Assembly: GCA_001314655.1 (NCBI GenBank)
Contig: LJSF01000006.1
Coordinates: 1-64,000 of the forward strand
DNA from: Rhodobacteraceae bacterium HLUCCA08
GTDB taxonomy: Bacteria > Pseudomonadota > Alphaproteobacteria > Rhodobacterales > Rhodobacteraceae
Direction of reading: 5' to 3'
Length of the DNA stretch: 64,000 bases
The position numbers and the translations under genes were made by a program. Shown here one piece after another: positions 27,171 to 36,059 of the stretch. The number at the start of each line of letters is the position of its first letter. Positions within the stretch are counted from its first letter, which is position 1. The notes beneath the pieces were generated by a model. That model was not told where the DNA came from. It saw only the letters and a program-made list of their open reading frames with translations, and searched no databases.

Positions 27171-28221
27171 CGCCCCCGCGACCTCGAGGAAACTGGTCGA
27201 GATCCGCGACCTCAAGATGCATTTCCCGATCTACAAGGGCGTCTTTCGCACCCGCGCCGGCGCGGTGAAGGCGGTCGACGGCGTCAGTTTCGACATCTAC
27301 GAGGGCGAAACCCTGGGCCTCGTGGGCGAGTCGGGCTGCGGCAAGTCGACCTGCGGGCGCGCGATCCTGCGGCTTTACGACATCACCGAAGGCTCGATCC
27401 TGATGGACGGGGTCGAGATCGGCCCGACGCCCCAGGCGCGGTTGCGCGGGATGCGGCCCAAGATGCAGATGGTGTTCCAGGACCCGCAGGCGTCGCTGAA
27501 CCCGCGCATGACCGTCCAGGCGATCATCCAGGAACCGCTGGACGAACACACGACCCTGAGCGCGGCCGAAAAGCGCGAAAAGGTGCTGGAGCTGATGGAT
27601 GCGGTCGGTCTCAACCGGCGCTTCGCCGGGCGCTATCCGCATGCCTTCAGCGGCGGCCAGCGGCAGCGGATCGGGATCGCGCGGGCCCTGGCGCTGAACC
27701 CCAGGTTCATCGTCTGCGACGAACCGATCGCGGCCCTCGACGTGTCGATCCAGGCCCAGGTGGTGAACCTGCTGGAGGATCTGCAGCGCGACTTCGGCCT
27801 GACCTATCTGTTCATTTCCCACGACCTGTCGATGGTGCGCCACATCGCCACGCGGGTGGCGGTGATGTATCTGGGCAAGGTGGTGGAACTGGCCGGGCGC
27901 GAGCCGCTTTATGCCGAGCCGCTGCATCCCTATACCCAGGCGCTGCTGTCGGCGGTGCCCGAGGCCGACCCGGCGATGCATGACGACGCCCGGCGCATCA
28001 TCCTGCGCGGCGACGTGCCCAGCCCGGCGAACCCGCCGCAGGGCTGCAATTTCTGCACCCGCTGCCCCCGGGTCATGGAGATCTGCCGCCAGATCGACCC
28101 GGAGTATCGCGAACTGCGCCCGGGCCGCTTCGTGGCCTGCCATCTGTACAACGACGACCCGACGACCGCCGGTGCAACGGCGGCCCCTTCCGAGGCGACC
28201 GAGCCACAACAAGGAGAGTGA
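27163..28221 (+). CDS. Peptide ABC transporter ATP-binding protein (OppF/DppF type)
   Basis: This 352-aa second ATPase pairs with the OppD-type subunit. Walker A is GESGCGKST, the Q-loop MVFQDPQASLNP, the signature FSGGQRQR, Walker B FIVCDEPIAALD and the switch histidine ISHD. The C-terminal extension has CNFCTRCPRVMEIC. The start at 27163 ([14 protein letters not shown]) lies inside the last codons of the previous gene and is preceded by GGAAAG; the frame is open to 27121. The substrate-binding protein gene follows after one base. Confidence 0.95.
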   Translation: MFDAPATSRKLVEIRDLKMHFPIYKGVFRTRAGAVKAVDGVSFDIYEGETLGLVGESGCGKSTCGRAILRLYDITEGSILMDGVEIGPTPQARLRGMRPKMQMVFQDPQASLNPRMTVQAIIQEPLDEHTTLSAAEKREKVLELMDAVGLNRRFAGRYPHAFSGGQRQRIGIARALALNPRFIVCDEPIAALDVSIQAQVVNLLEDLQRDFGLTYLFISHDLSMVRHIATRVAVMYLGKVVELAGREPLYAEPLHPYTQALLSAVPEADPAMHDDARRIILRGDVPSPANPPQGCNFCTRCPRVMEICRQIDPEYRELRPGRFVACHLYNDDPTTAGATAAPSEATEPQQGE

Positions 28222-28222
28222 C

Positions 28223-29941
28223 ATGAAACTCAGGACAGCCCTTCTGGGCGCCACAGCAAGCCTGACCCTGGCCTCGATGGCCTGGGCCGATGCCCATGAA
28301 GGCGAGCGCGGCCGCGACGGCCAGCTCAGCATCATCTACTGGCAGGCGCCGTCGACGATGAACCCCTATCTGTCGGGCGGCACGAAGGAGATCGAGGCGG
28401 CCTCGCTGGTGCTGGAAAGCCTGGCGCGGTTCGACAATACCGGCGAGATGGTCCCCTGGCTGGCCGAAAGCATCCCGACGGTGGAAAACGGCGGCGTGTC
28501 CGAAGACCTGATGTCGATCACCTGGACCCTGAAAGAGGGTGTGATGTGGTCCGACGGCACTCCGGTGACCGCGGCCGACGCGATCTTCACCTGGGAATAT
28601 TGCACCGATCCCGAAGGCGGCTGCGCCCAGGTCAGCTATTTCGACGGGGTCGACAGCATGGAAGCGGTGGATGACCGCACCATCCGCATCACCTTCGACG
28701 CGCCCAAGCCGTTCCCCTATACCGCGCTTGTGGGTGCCGAAAGCCCGATCATCCAGGCCGCGCAATTCGCCGATTGCACGGGCGCCGCCGCCCCCACCTG
28801 TGTCGATGCGAATTTCGGCCCGATCGGCACCGGACCCTTCGTGGTCAGCGAATTCCGCCCCAATGACGTGATCACCTTCGAGGCCAACGACAATTTCCGC
28901 GAAGCCGGCAAGCCCGCCTTCCAGACCGTTCTGTTCAAGGGCGGCGGCGACGCGGCCTCGGCCGCCCGCGCGGTTCTGGAAACCGGCGAATTCGACTATG
29001 CCTGGAACCTGCAGATCGACCCGACCGTCATGGCCGACATGGAAGCCACCGGCATCGGCACCGTGGTCACCGCCTTCGGCACCAGCGTCGAACGCCTGCA
29101 TCTGAACCAGACCAACCCAGACCCGGCGCTGGGCGATCTGCGCTCGACCGTCGAGGGCGGGCCGCACCCGTTCCTGACCGACCCGATCGTCGGCCAGGCC
29201 CTGTCGATGGCGATCGACCGGCAATTGCTGGTGGATATCGGCTATGGCTCGGGCGGGCAGGTCACCTGCAACGTGCTGCCGGCGCCCGAGGCCTATGCCT
29301 CGACCAACAACGACGCCTGCATGGTGCAGGACATCGCCGGTGCCAATGCGCTGCTCGACGAAGCCGGGATCGTCGATACCGACGGCGACGGGGTGCGCGA
29401 ATACAACGGCGTGCCGCTGCGGGTCCTGTTCCAGACCTCGACCAACGCCGTGCGTCAGGATGCCCAGGCGATCCTCAAGCAATGGTGGGCCGAGATCGGG
29501 GTCGAGACCGAGCTGCGCAACATCGACGCCTCGGTGTTCTTCGGGGGCGATCCGTCGAGCCCGGATACGTTCCAGAAGTTCTACGCCGATATCGAGATGT
29601 ATACCAACAACTTCGCCGGCGTGGACCCCGAGGCCTACATGGCCAACTGGCTGTGCAACGACATCCCGGGCCCGGACACCCAGTGGCAGGGCGCCAATAT
29701 CGAGCGCTTCTGTTCCGAGGACTACGACGCGCTGGTCCGGCAGATGGCGACCACGGCGGGCCTCGAGGAACGGGCGGCGATCGCGATCCAGCAGAACGAC
29801 CTGCTGATGCAGAGCTACTCGATCATTCCGCTGGTTCACCGCGGCGGCGTGTCGGCCCATGCCAATACCCTGGGCGGCGTCCTGATTTCCGATTGGGACA
29901 CCGAACTGTGGAACATCAAGGACTGGTACCGGACCGAGTGA
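28223..29941 (+). CDS. Peptide ABC transporter substrate-binding protein
   Basis: This 572-aa periplasmic protein belongs to solute-binding family 5 (OppA/DppA). A signal peptide (MKLRTALLGATASLTLASMAWADA, cleavage near residue 22) is followed by the family start LSIIYWQAPSTMNPYLSGG and the TWTLKEGVMWSDGTPVTAADAIFTWEY signature region. The ligand specificity (peptides, opines or other amides) is not evident. AAGGAG precedes the ATG. A 174-bp spacer with strong hairpins separates it from the permease genes; this is the usual position for mRNA-stabilising repeats that raise binding-protein levels over permeases. Confidence 0.94.
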   Translation: MKLRTALLGATASLTLASMAWADAHEGERGRDGQLSIIYWQAPSTMNPYLSGGTKEIEAASLVLESLARFDNTGEMVPWLAESIPTVENGGVSEDLMSITWTLKEGVMWSDGTPVTAADAIFTWEYCTDPEGGCAQVSYFDGVDSMEAVDDRTIRITFDAPKPFPYTALVGAESPIIQAAQFADCTGAAAPTCVDANFGPIGTGPFVVSEFRPNDVITFEANDNFREAGKPAFQTVLFKGGGDAASAARAVLETGEFDYAWNLQIDPTVMADMEATGIGTVVTAFGTSVERLHLNQTNPDPALGDLRSTVEGGPHPFLTDPIVGQALSMAIDRQLLVDIGYGSGGQVTCNVLPAPEAYASTNNDACMVQDIAGANALLDEAGIVDTDGDGVREYNGVPLRVLFQTSTNAVRQDAQAILKQWWAEIGVETELRNIDASVFFGGDPSSPDTFQKFYADIEMYTNNFAGVDPEAYMANWLCNDIPGPDTQWQGANIERFCSEDYDALVRQMATTAGLEERAAIAIQQNDLLMQSYSIIPLVHRGGVSAHANTLGGVLISDWDTELWNIKDWYRTE

Positions 29942-29971
29942 TCCGTGCCGGCCGGGGCATGCGCGCTGCGT

Positions 29972-30024
29972 GCCCCGGCCCCGAGCCGGGGCCTCTGGCC
30001 GAGGTCCCGGGTCAGGCCCGGGAC
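29972..30024. repeat. Dispersed palindromic repeat with two hairpins, between oppA-like and oppB-like genes
   Basis: Hairpin 1 has arms GCCCCGGC (29972-29979) and GCCGGGGC (29985-29992) with loop CCCGA. Hairpin 2 has arms GTCCCGGG (30004-30011) and CCCGGGAC (30017-30024) with loop TCAGG. Eleven bases separate them. The same two-hairpin order, with compensating changes in the stems, occurs inside pepN at 58060-58126, and hairpin 2 alone at 15084. A further overlapping inverted repeat begins near 29950. The position after a binding-protein gene resembles the known E. coli malE-malF REP arrangement. Confidence 0.8.
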
Positions 30025-30115
30025 GGGCGGGCCAGGCCCCCCGGAACCGGACAGACCCAGCCGGATGGACCTGCCCATCCGGGCCGCCGCAGCGAACAGG
30101 GGCCAAGGGACGACC

Positions 30116-31138
30116 ATGCTGACATATGTGATCCGGCGATTGCTGATGGCGATCCCCACGCTGATCTTCATCTCGCTGATCATCTTCCTGCTGCTGGACC
30201 TGGCGCCGGGCGATCCGACCTCGCAATTGCCGCTGACCATCCCCGACGAGGTGCGCCAGCAGATCCGTGAAAGCCTGGGCCTGGGCCAGCCGGTGCATAT
30301 CCGCTACTGGAAGTGGCTGACCCAGATGGTCTATTACGAGCCCGCCTATTACCTGTCGCAGGCAACCGGCTGGTTCGACCCGCCCGAAGTCGCCCGGATG
30401 CTGTCCTGGCAGACCCGCGCGCCGGTGATGGACATCATCCTGGAGCGTCTGCCCCAGACCCTGCGCGTGGTCGGGCTGGCCTATGTGGTCGGCGTGCTGA
30501 TCGCCCTGCCGATCGGGATCATCAGCGCCTACAGGCAATATTCGGTCTTCGACCAGGCCGGCACTTTCGTGTCGATGATCGGCTATTCGATCCCGCCGTT
30601 CTTTTCCGGCGTGCTGATGATCGTGATCTTTTCGGTCGGCATGCCGCGGGACAGTTTCTGGTGGTTCCCTTCGGTCTATGACACCACGCTCAAGGTCGTG
30701 GATTGGGAGACGTTCTGGAAACAGGTCCGCCAGATGGTGCTGCCGGTCATGGTGCTGGCGCTGCAGACCACGGCGCAGATCAGCCGCTTCATGCGGGCCT
30801 CGATGCTGGACAACCTGGGCCAGGATTACGTGCGCACCGCCCGCGCCAAGGGGCTGACCGAAAGCGTCGTGGTGATGAAACACGTGCTGCGCAATTCGAT
30901 GATCCCGGTCGTCACCGTGATCGCCCTGGGGGTGCCGGCGATCTTTGGCGGCGCGATCATCACCGAACAGATCTTCAAGGTGAACGGGATCGGGCAGTTC
31001 CTGATCATCTCGATCCAGGCCAGCGACGTGCCCAGCGTGCAGACCCTGACCTTCATCTTCGCGGTGCTGATCGTGCTGTTCAACCTGATCGCCGATGTCC
31101 TTTACGGCATTCTGGACCCGAGGATCCGCTATGACTGA
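30116..31138 (+). CDS. Peptide ABC transporter permease (OppB/DppB type)
   Basis: This 340-aa inner-membrane permease begins MLTYVIRRLLMAIPTLIFIS, the standard start of the family, and has about six membrane helices. The conserved EAA loop that contacts the ATPases is QDYVRTARAKGLTESVVVMKH. A long periplasmic segment (about residues 45-105) includes WKWLTQMVYYEPAYYLSQ. ATG 30116 is chosen from the conserved start, though a good Shine-Dalgarno is lacking (CAAGGGA lies about 5 bases upstream). It overlaps the next permease by 8 bases. Confidence 0.94.
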   Translation: MLTYVIRRLLMAIPTLIFISLIIFLLLDLAPGDPTSQLPLTIPDEVRQQIRESLGLGQPVHIRYWKWLTQMVYYEPAYYLSQATGWFDPPEVARMLSWQTRAPVMDIILERLPQTLRVVGLAYVVGVLIALPIGIISAYRQYSVFDQAGTFVSMIGYSIPPFFSGVLMIVIFSVGMPRDSFWWFPSVYDTTLKVVDWETFWKQVRQMVLPVMVLALQTTAQISRFMRASMLDNLGQDYVRTARAKGLTESVVVMKHVLRNSMIPVVTVIALGVPAIFGGAIITEQIFKVNGIGQFLIISIQASDVPSVQTLTFIFAVLIVLFNLIADVLYGILDPRIRYD

Positions 31139-32297
31139 CCCGCGCGAGACGATGACCCCGGCCAGCACCGACCTGGCCGCCGCCGCCGGCCCGATGCGGA
31201 TCGAGCTGGCCCCGGTGCGCAACCAGTGGTGGGATGTCTGGGACCAGTTCCGCCGTCACCGGGGGGCGATGATCGGGGCCGCCTTCTTCATCTTCATCCT
31301 GCTGTTCGCCTATGTCGGCCCGCAGGTCTGGCGGGTCGATCCCGGCTATCTGAACATCCAGGCCCGCGGCACCAGCCAGATGATCGCCTGTTTCGGTGTC
31401 GGCGGGGCGGCACGCGACAGCGTCGCCGCCTACGAGGCCGCGATCGCCGCCGGCGGCGCCGTGCAGGACAACCCGCCCCGGCGGCTTGGCGTCGGCGGCT
31501 ATTTCGGCGCGATGACCGGCTGTTTCGCCGACCCCGAAGGCTTCAGCGCCGCGTTCGAACCGTTCAAGGACCGACGCATCAAGGTCAGCTGGGCGCATCC
31601 GCTGGGCACCGACCAGAAGGGCACCGACACGCTGGCCTGGCTGATGAGCGGCGGGCAGACCTCGATTTCCGTGGGGCTGACGGCGATGCTGCTGTCGATC
31701 CTGATCGGCACCCTGGTGGGCGTGGTGGCGGGCTATTTCAAACGGCTGGACGGGATCCTGATGCGGATGACGGACCTGTTCCTGGCGCTGCCGCTGCTGC
31801 CGCTCCTGCTGGTGATGGTGATGCTGTTCCGACAAAGCCTGTCGAGCGCCTTCGGCCCGGAAACCGGCATCTTCATCCTGATCGTGGTCGCCATAGGCGT
31901 GACCTCCTGGATGCCCACGGCGCGGATCGTGCGGGGCGATGTGCTGGCCCTGAAGGAACACGAATTCGTGCTGGCGGCCCGCTCGATCGGAACCCGGCCG
32001 GGGCGGATCATCCGGCGCCATATCATCCCCAACGTGATGTCGCCGATCATGGTGGCGGCGACCCTGGGCATCGCCAATGCGATCATCACCGAAAGCGCGC
32101 TGTCCTTCCTGGGCCTGGGCTTTCCGTCCGATTACCCGTCCTGGGGCCGGCTGCTGAATGACGGGGTCCAGTTCATGCAGCAGAACCCGGAACGGGTGCT
32201 CTGGCCCGGCCTGGCGATTTCGCTGACGGTGCTGAGCGTGAACTACATGGGCGACGGCTTGCGCGACGCGCTGGATCCGCGGATCCGGGGGCAATAG
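31131..32297 (+). CDS. Peptide ABC transporter permease (OppC/DppC type)
   Basis: This 388-aa second permease has an N-terminal cytoplasmic arm, a first helix at about residues 46-63 (IGAAFFIFILLFAYVGP) and five further helices. The EAA loop is LAARSIGTRPGRIIRRHIIPN. An unusually long periplasmic insertion (about residues 75-155, with two cysteines and GGYFGAMTGCFADPEGF) sits between helices 1 and 2, typical of a subgroup of these permeases. It starts within the last codons of the OppB-type gene. It ends the transporter operon; a GC-rich inverted repeat follows. Confidence 0.94.
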   Translation: MTDPRETMTPASTDLAAAAGPMRIELAPVRNQWWDVWDQFRRHRGAMIGAAFFIFILLFAYVGPQVWRVDPGYLNIQARGTSQMIACFGVGGAARDSVAAYEAAIAAGGAVQDNPPRRLGVGGYFGAMTGCFADPEGFSAAFEPFKDRRIKVSWAHPLGTDQKGTDTLAWLMSGGQTSISVGLTAMLLSILIGTLVGVVAGYFKRLDGILMRMTDLFLALPLLPLLLVMVMLFRQSLSSAFGPETGIFILIVVAIGVTSWMPTARIVRGDVLALKEHEFVLAARSIGTRPGRIIRRHIIPNVMSPIMVAATLGIANAIITESALSFLGLGFPSDYPSWGRLLNDGVQFMQQNPERVLWPGLAISLTVLSVNYMGDGLRDALDPRIRGQ

Positions 32298-32304
32298 GCG
32301 AATA

Positions 32305-32349
32305 GGAACGCCCGTCCGGGCAGGGCGGCGGCGGGCGAACGCCCGTTCC
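32305..32349 (+). terminator. GC-rich inverted repeat after the transporter operon
   Basis: GGAACGCCCG (32305-32314) can pair with the interrupted complement formed by CGGGCG (32332-32337) or by CGTTCC (32344-32349). The result is a branched, very stable structure without a T-tract. It begins 7 bases after the last transporter stop codon and probably marks the transcript end or protects it. Confidence 0.4.
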
Positions 32350-32484
32350 ACGCCGCCGCGGCGCCCAAGCGCCCTGTCCCGGCCCGCCCGGCGGCGCGCG
32401 GAAACCGGCCCGGCGCGGCGATTTGCACCTGCGGGCACAAGGCTCTAGCTGCGCTGGACTGCCTTGTTCCACGGGAGCTGCCCC

Positions 32485-33549
32485 ATGTTCGAGACCCTCG
32501 GCCTGACCCATCTGACCGCGCCACAGGCGGCGATCCTGTTCGGCCTTGCCCTGGGCGTGCTGTTCGGCCTGCTGGCCCAGCGCACCCGGTTCTGCCTGCG
32601 CCGCGCCATCGCCGGCGCTCCGGCCGAGCGGCGCCCGGCCGCCGGCATCTGGCTGACCGCGCTGGCCGTCGCGATCCTGGGCAGCCAGGGCGCGGTGGCG
32701 GCGGGCTGGGTGTCGTTCGAGGCGCATCGGCTGCTGGCCGGGGATCTGCCCTGGCTGGCCATCGTCACCGGCGGGCTGATGTTCGGGATCGGCATGATCC
32801 TGACCCGCGGCTGCGCCTCGCGGCTGACGGTGCTGAGCGGTCAGGGCAACCTGCGGGCGCTGGTGGTGCTTGCGGTCTTCGCCATCGTGGCCCATGCGAC
32901 GCTGAAGGGCGTGCTGGCCCCGCTGCGCATGACGCTGGGCCAGGCGACCTTGCCGCTGGGCGGCACCCTGCCCGGCCCCGCACCGCTGTGGGCCGCCGCG
33001 CTGGCCGTGGCCGCGCTGGCCGTCGCGCTGCGGTCGGGCGCGGGCTGGCGCCTGCTGGCGGGCGCGGCCCTGCTGGGGGCGCTGGTGCCGCTGGGCTGGG
33101 TCGGCACCGGCCTGGTCCTGCAGGACGACTTCGATCCGGTCCCGCTGGAAAGCCTGTCCTTTACCGCGCCCTGGGCCGATGCGCTGTTCTTCACCATCGC
33201 CGCCAGCTCGATCCCGGCCAATTTCGGGGTCGGGCTGATCGGGGGGACGCTTCTTGGTGCCCTCGTCGCGGCCCTGGCGTTCCGCGAGTTCCGCTGGGAG
33301 GGCTTCGAGGGCCCGGGCCAGATGGGCCGCTATCTGGCCGGTGGCGCGCTGATGGGCGCGGGCGGCGTTCTGGCCGGCGGCTGCAGCGTCGGGGCGGGCC
33401 TGGCCGGGGTGCCGACGCTGGGGCTGGCCGCGCTTGCGGCGCTGGGGTCGATCGTGGCGGGGGGGCTGATCGGCCGCGCGCTCAGTGATCCATCTTCTTC
33501 CGGATCCGCCGCACCAGCAGCCAGACCCCAAGCAACACCGGCGGCGTGA
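32485..33549 (+). CDS. YeeE/YedE family membrane protein
   Basis: This 354-aa protein has about nine hydrophobic segments and two copies of the YeeE/YedE (sulfur transport) motif: QRTRFCLRRA with GMILTRGCASR in the first half, and LAGGCSVGAGLAG in the second. Conserved cysteines in these motifs carry thiosulfate in the studied member YeeE/TsuA; the substrate here may be thiosulfate or another sulfur species. GGGAG precedes ATG 32485. The C-terminal tail (SSSGSAAPAARPQATPAA) is low complexity and overlaps the oppositely oriented DUF3422 gene by 68 bp. No TsuB-like sulfurtransferase gene is nearby. Confidence 0.88.
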   Translation: MFETLGLTHLTAPQAAILFGLALGVLFGLLAQRTRFCLRRAIAGAPAERRPAAGIWLTALAVAILGSQGAVAAGWVSFEAHRLLAGDLPWLAIVTGGLMFGIGMILTRGCASRLTVLSGQGNLRALVVLAVFAIVAHATLKGVLAPLRMTLGQATLPLGGTLPGPAPLWAAALAVAALAVALRSGAGWRLLAGAALLGALVPLGWVGTGLVLQDDFDPVPLESLSFTAPWADALFFTIAASSIPANFGVGLIGGTLLGALVAALAFREFRWEGFEGPGQMGRYLAGGALMGAGGVLAGGCSVGAGLAGVPTLGLAALAALGSIVAGGLIGRALSDPSSSGSAAPAARPQATPAA

Positions 33550-34771
33550 CCAGCGCGGCCTGGACCCCCTTGTCCAGATCCAGCCCATCGCCCAGCGGCC
33601 CCAGCAGATACAGCGCCAGGTTGACCGCGTAATAGCTGATCGCGACCACCGACAGCCCCTCGACCGTGCGTTGCAGGCGCAATTGCAGATCGGCGCGCCG
33701 ATCCATGCTTTCCAGAAGCTGCTTGTTCTCGCGCGACCGGTCGACATCGACCCGGGTGCGCAGCAGATCGGCGGCGCGCAGCGCCCGGGCCGACATCGCG
33801 TCGAGCCGCGCCTTGGTCGAGGCGACGGTGCGCATCGCCGGATCGAACCGGCGCATCATGAATTCGGCGAATGTCTGGCGGCCGTGAAAGCGGGCCTCGC
33901 GCAGGACCTGGATGCGCTGGTTGACGATCTTTTCATAGGCTTCGGTGGCGCCGAACCGAAAGGCCGACTGGGCCGAAAGCTGCTCCAGTTCGCCCGAGAC
34001 CTGCAGCAGCGCGTGCAAGGTGGTCTCGACCCCGTTGGTTTCGCCGGTCAGCCCGTCGGTCAGGGCATTCAGACGCTTGTCGATCGCCGACATGGTGGGC
34101 CCAAGCGTCCGGGCCCGGGCGAAACCCAGCATCGACATGGTCTTGTAGGTCTCGATCTCGCACAGGCGCTGGACGATGCGGCCGGTCCGGCGGCGCCCGG
34201 TCGCTTCGCGGACAAAGACGGCGAACCGCTGGTGGCCGGCCTCGTCGATGCGGAAATCGCCGGCGATCACCGCGTCGTCGTCGATCACCCGGCTGACGGC
34301 GAGGCTTTCCGGGACGAACCACTTTTCCAGCTTTTCGGCGATCCCGTCATCCCCGTCCTGGCGTTCGACCCGGATCAAGGCCGAGGTGATGCGGGTGCCC
34401 GGCGCCCGGTCGAGCCAATCGGCGGGGAACATCTGGTAGGTGCGGGCGTCGAACGGGGTGTCGGCCACCCCGTCGCCGAAGATCGTGTAGGTCACGAATT
34501 CGGTATGGCTTTCCCATTTCAGCTGATGCTTGCCGATCTGGCCGAAATAATGCGTGGCCCCGGCCGGGGGATGCGGCGCGCCGTGCCGGTCCAGCAGGTC
34601 GAGCAGGTGGTCGAAATCGGCGCCGCGGTCGCGTTCGGCGGCCTTTTGCGCGGGTTTGAGCGCCAGGAACACGGCGCGGCTGGGCGCCTGCAGCACCGGG
34701 AACGGCCGGGCATGCAATTCGTTGGCGACCTGGTAACGCAGGGGGTGATCTTCGATCGGGGGCATGGGCAT
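33482..34771 (-). CDS. DUF3422 family membrane-anchored protein
   Basis: This 429-aa protein matches DUF3422: it starts MPMPPIEDHPLRYQVANELHARPFP and contains LKWESHTEFVTYTIF. It ends with two hydrophobic segments (about residues 365-388 and 400-418) and a basic tail. A long helical region precedes the membrane segments. Function is unknown. ATG 34771 and ATG 34765 are both possible. The 3' end overlaps the YeeE gene by 68 bp in the convergent direction. Confidence 0.88.
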   Translation of the reverse strand: MPMPPIEDHPLRYQVANELHARPFPVLQAPSRAVFLALKPAQKAAERDRGADFDHLLDLLDRHGAPHPPAGATHYFGQIGKHQLKWESHTEFVTYTIFGDGVADTPFDARTYQMFPADWLDRAPGTRITSALIRVERQDGDDGIAEKLEKWFVPESLAVSRVIDDDAVIAGDFRIDEAGHQRFAVFVREATGRRRTGRIVQRLCEIETYKTMSMLGFARARTLGPTMSAIDKRLNALTDGLTGETNGVETTLHALLQVSGELEQLSAQSAFRFGATEAYEKIVNQRIQVLREARFHGRQTFAEFMMRRFDPAMRTVASTKARLDAMSARALRAADLLRTRVDVDRSRENKQLLESMDRRADLQLRLQRTVEGLSVVAISYYAVNLALYLLGPLGDGLDLDKGVQAALVTPPVLLGVWLLVRRIRKKMDH

Positions 34772-34895
34772 TCCGCGGCTGATTGCCGGCCAACCTAAGG
34801 CTTTGCCCGGCCGAGTAAAGAGAAAACCCACGCCATGTCAGTATGTTAGCGGCACACCGGGGTATACAATCCCGCCGGTGCGCCGCCCCGAAGGC

Positions 34896-36059
34896 TCAGA
34901 TCACCACGACGTCCAGCGGCGGGAAGCCGTTGAATCCGACCGAGGAATAGCTGCTGGTATAGGCCCCGGCATTGCGGATCACGACCCGGTCTCCGGCCTG
35001 CAGCGACAGCGGCAGATGCACGGGCCGTTTTTCATACAGCACATCGGCACTGTCGCAGGACGGGCCGGCCAGCACGCAGGGGCCGGTCGCATCGCCATCG
35101 CGCGGGGTCTGCAACTGGTAGCGGATCGCCTCGCCCTCGGTCTCGGCCAGGCCCGAAAAGCGGCCGATATCCAGATAGACCCAGCGGTGCAGGTCATCGG
35201 CGGATTTGCGGCCGACCAGCAGGCATTCGGCGACGATCGCGCCGGCTTCGGCGACCAGGCCGCGGCCCGGCTCGGCCATCAGGTGCGGCACCTGGCCGAA
35301 GTGCCGCTCGACCAGGGTAATCACCTGGGCGGCATAATCGGTCGGGGCCTGCACCTCTTCGCCGTAGAAGGCCGGAAAGCCGCCGCCCAGGTTCAGCACG
35401 CTCAGGTCATGGCCGGCGGCGCGGGCGGCGTGCCAGGTGCGCGACAGCGCGGCCAGCGGCGCGTCCCACATCGCCGCCTGCCGGGTCTGCGAGCCGACAT
35501 GGAACGACAGGCCCACCGGGTCGAGCGACAGGTCGCGGGCATGGTCCAGCAGCGCCAGCGCGGTGTCGTGATCGCAGCCGAACTTGCGGCTCAGCGGCCA
35601 GTCGGCCTGGCTGTCGGTGACCAGCAGGCGGATATAGACCCGCGCGCCGGGGGCGTGTTCGGCGATCTTGTCCAGCTCGGCCTCGGCATCGGCGGCGAAC
35701 AGGGTCACGCCGCGATCCCAGGCCCAGGCGATATCGGCCGGTTTCTTGATCGTGTTGCCGAAGGAAATGTCGCGCGGGCGGGCGCCGGCGGCCAGGCAAG
35801 CGGCGATTTCGGCCCGGCTGGCGGCATCGAAGCGCGCCCCTTCGGCCACCAGCCGCTCCAGGATTTCCGGCGCCGGGTTGGCCTTGACGGCATAATGGAT
35901 CGCGGTGCGGCCCAGCCCGGCGGCGAGGGCACGGAACCGCTCGGCCACCAGATCGGTGTCGATGACCAGGGTCGGCCGGTCGAAATCGCTGAAGCCGATG
36001 AAGGTGTCGATACGGGACAGGCCAGCGCCCGCGCGGGGCGCAGTTTCATGCAGGGACAT
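34896..36059 (-). CDS. Type III PLP-dependent ornithine/lysine decarboxylase
   Basis: This 387-aa enzyme of the Orn/DAP/Arg decarboxylase group 2 (alanine-racemase-like barrel) makes putrescine, or cadaverine from lysine. The PLP lysine is in YAVKANPAPEIL. Other signatures are SFGNTIKKPADI, SFHVGSQT, LNLGGGFPAFYG, AEPGRGLVAEAG and the C-terminal active-site cysteine block GPSCDSADVL. ATG 36059 is chosen because GGAG lies six bases upstream; the ATG at 36065 would sit on top of that site. It is divergent from the dehydrogenase gene and has a long leader (see 36060-36338). Confidence 0.93.
   Translation of the reverse strand: MSLHETAPRAGAGLSRIDTFIGFSDFDRPTLVIDTDLVAERFRALAAGLGRTAIHYAVKANPAPEILERLVAEGARFDAASRAEIAACLAAGARPRDISFGNTIKKPADIAWAWDRGVTLFAADAEAELDKIAEHAPGARVYIRLLVTDSQADWPLSRKFGCDHDTALALLDHARDLSLDPVGLSFHVGSQTRQAAMWDAPLAALSRTWHAARAAGHDLSVLNLGGGFPAFYGEEVQAPTDYAAQVITLVERHFGQVPHLMAEPGRGLVAEAGAIVAECLLVGRKSADDLHRWVYLDIGRFSGLAETEGEAIRYQLQTPRDGDATGPCVLAGPSCDSADVLYEKRPVHLPLSLQAGDRVVIRNAGAYTSSYSSVGFNGFPPLDVVVI

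Noticed and set aside
28073-31222. A 1049-codon minus-strand frame opposite the peptide transporter genes
   Set aside because: The transporter genes on the plus strand have canonical motifs and overlapping starts; the antisense frame is His/Arg/Asp-rich noise.
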